Assembly (NCBI RefSeq): GCF_037893185.1
Contig: NZ_CP140772.1
Span: 6,448,001 to 6,512,000 of the forward strand
Source: Chitinophaga sp. 180180018-3
GTDB lineage: Bacteria > Bacteroidota > Bacteroidia > Chitinophagales > Chitinophagaceae
DNA length: 64,000 nucleotides
Reading direction: 5' to 3'
In this document: piece after piece, positions 63,609-64,000 of the stretch
How the letters are laid out: every line of letters starts with the position of its first letter
Numbering within the stretch: the stretch's first letter is position 1
Notes under the pieces: model-generated
Seen by the model: only the letters and a program-made list of their open reading frames with translations
Databases searched by the model: none
What the model was told of the DNA's origin: nothing
Program-made: the position numbers and the translations under genes

Positions 63609-64000
63609 AAATATGTTGCATACATTTCAGTGTAAAGCATACCAGGTAAGATTCTTCCGGGTTAGGAATACCAAGCCGGTTATGGGTCATGTGAAGCATG
63701 CTGCCTATTACTCCCTGCATTTCATCAGACGTCAATGCGGCAAGCCGGTATTTCTGAAACACACGCTGCTGGCCAGCTGCAAATAATTGTAGCTGCCGCT
63801 CCGCCATTCCCGACGTTAGCGCCACCCAAAGCGCTGCTATACCGGGCTCCAGTATCAATGCATACTGACGGTACATGTTTTCCATATGCTTAAACATTGT
63901 ATTGATATCATTTCCACTTTGCATCCGCGGTAACCACCGGCGGATGAATTGTTCGCAGATATGCTCGACAGTGGCCCTATCTTCCTGCAAAGCATGGAAC
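63583..64000 (-). CDS. LanB-type elimination-domain protein, C-terminal part (cut by window edge)
   Basis: The visible ~138 residues match the end of the SpaB_C/thiopeptide-type domain, which eliminates glutamate from glutamylated Ser/Thr to form dehydro residues. The telling segment is MQGVIGSMLHMTHNRLGIPNPEES, similar to the conserved (H)MxxNRLxG near the C-terminus of LanB enzymes. The frame continues past base 64000, so the TTG at 63990 is not a credible start. Whether the glutamylation domain is fused or separate cannot be seen; pinensin-type clusters, as I recall, have a split LanB. It overlaps the cyclase start by 26 nt, so the two are translated together. Confidence 0.72.
   Translation of the reverse strand, partial: FHALQEDRATVEHICEQFIRRWLPRMQSGNDINTMFKHMENMYRQYALILEPGIAALWVALTSGMAERQLQLFAAGQQRVFQKYRLAALTSDEMQGVIGSMLHMTHNRLGIPNPEESYLVCFTLKCMQHIYEHRQRTH

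Noticed and set aside
1..64000. CRISPR array, insertion sequence, prophage
   Set aside because: No regularly spaced direct repeats, transposase, integrase or phage structural genes were seen on either strand.

Overview
The window looks like chromosome of a Bacteroidota bacterium of the Chitinophagaceae, most likely Chitinophaga or a close relative. The signs are: three SusC/SusD outer-membrane pairs, a one-piece hybrid two-component sensor/AraC regulator, an ECF sigma/FecR switch, promoters of the Bacteroidota type (TTG, 19-20 nt, TAnnTTTG), a class I terpene synthase, and a lanthipeptide precursor whose leader resembles the pinensin family described from Chitinophaga. The genus call is inference from gene content.

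Layout. 1-1920: the end of an MscS-type channel gene and a tRNA with anticodon CAT, with its own promoter and terminator. 2137-5885: accessory genes (two unrecognised proteins, a WG-repeat protein, a GC-rich terpene synthase). 6133-19371: a sugar-uptake locus. SusC, SusD, two surface lipoproteins and a secreted six-hairpin glycosidase run on the minus strand. A GntR regulator, a class I mannose-6-phosphate-isomerase-like protein and a sugar porter run on the plus strand. A shared 12-bp motif in two promoters links both arms to the GntR protein. 19385-20370: two small housekeeping-type genes.

20416-34354: a second polysaccharide locus (hybrid sensor, SusC, SusD, beta-helix protein, GH2, GH16). 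Its SusC frame is broken by one in-frame TAA. 34464-38675: a sulfur locus (Crp/Fnr regulator, TauE/SafE exporter, MBL-rhodanese fusion, a truncated small membrane protein, two YeeE/YedE transporters). Two promoters carry nearly identical 19-bp sites at the same distance from the -7 element. 38812-43147: AraC regulator, methyltransferase, MacB/FtsX-type permease. 43235-51910 (minus): ECF sigma, FecR, STN-SusC, SusD and a TlpA-like thioredoxin, in transcription order. 51967-53373: dihydrolipoyl dehydrogenase.

53533-64000 is the most unusual part. A small secreted His/Cys protein, an ABC-2 exporter (ATPase plus two permeases) and a siderophore-type TonB receptor lie directly upstream of a 61-residue lanthipeptide precursor gene with its own promoter, start-site palindrome and terminator. 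Facing it on the minus strand are a LanC-type cyclase and a separate LanB elimination-domain protein cut by the window edge. The cyclase lacks two of the three usual zinc ligands. A PNGase F-like lipoprotein gene lies between them.

Gene ends often carry long hairpins (5900-5972, 31346-31381, 38679-38779, 43149-43245). No CRISPR array, insertion sequence, integrase or phage gene was seen.
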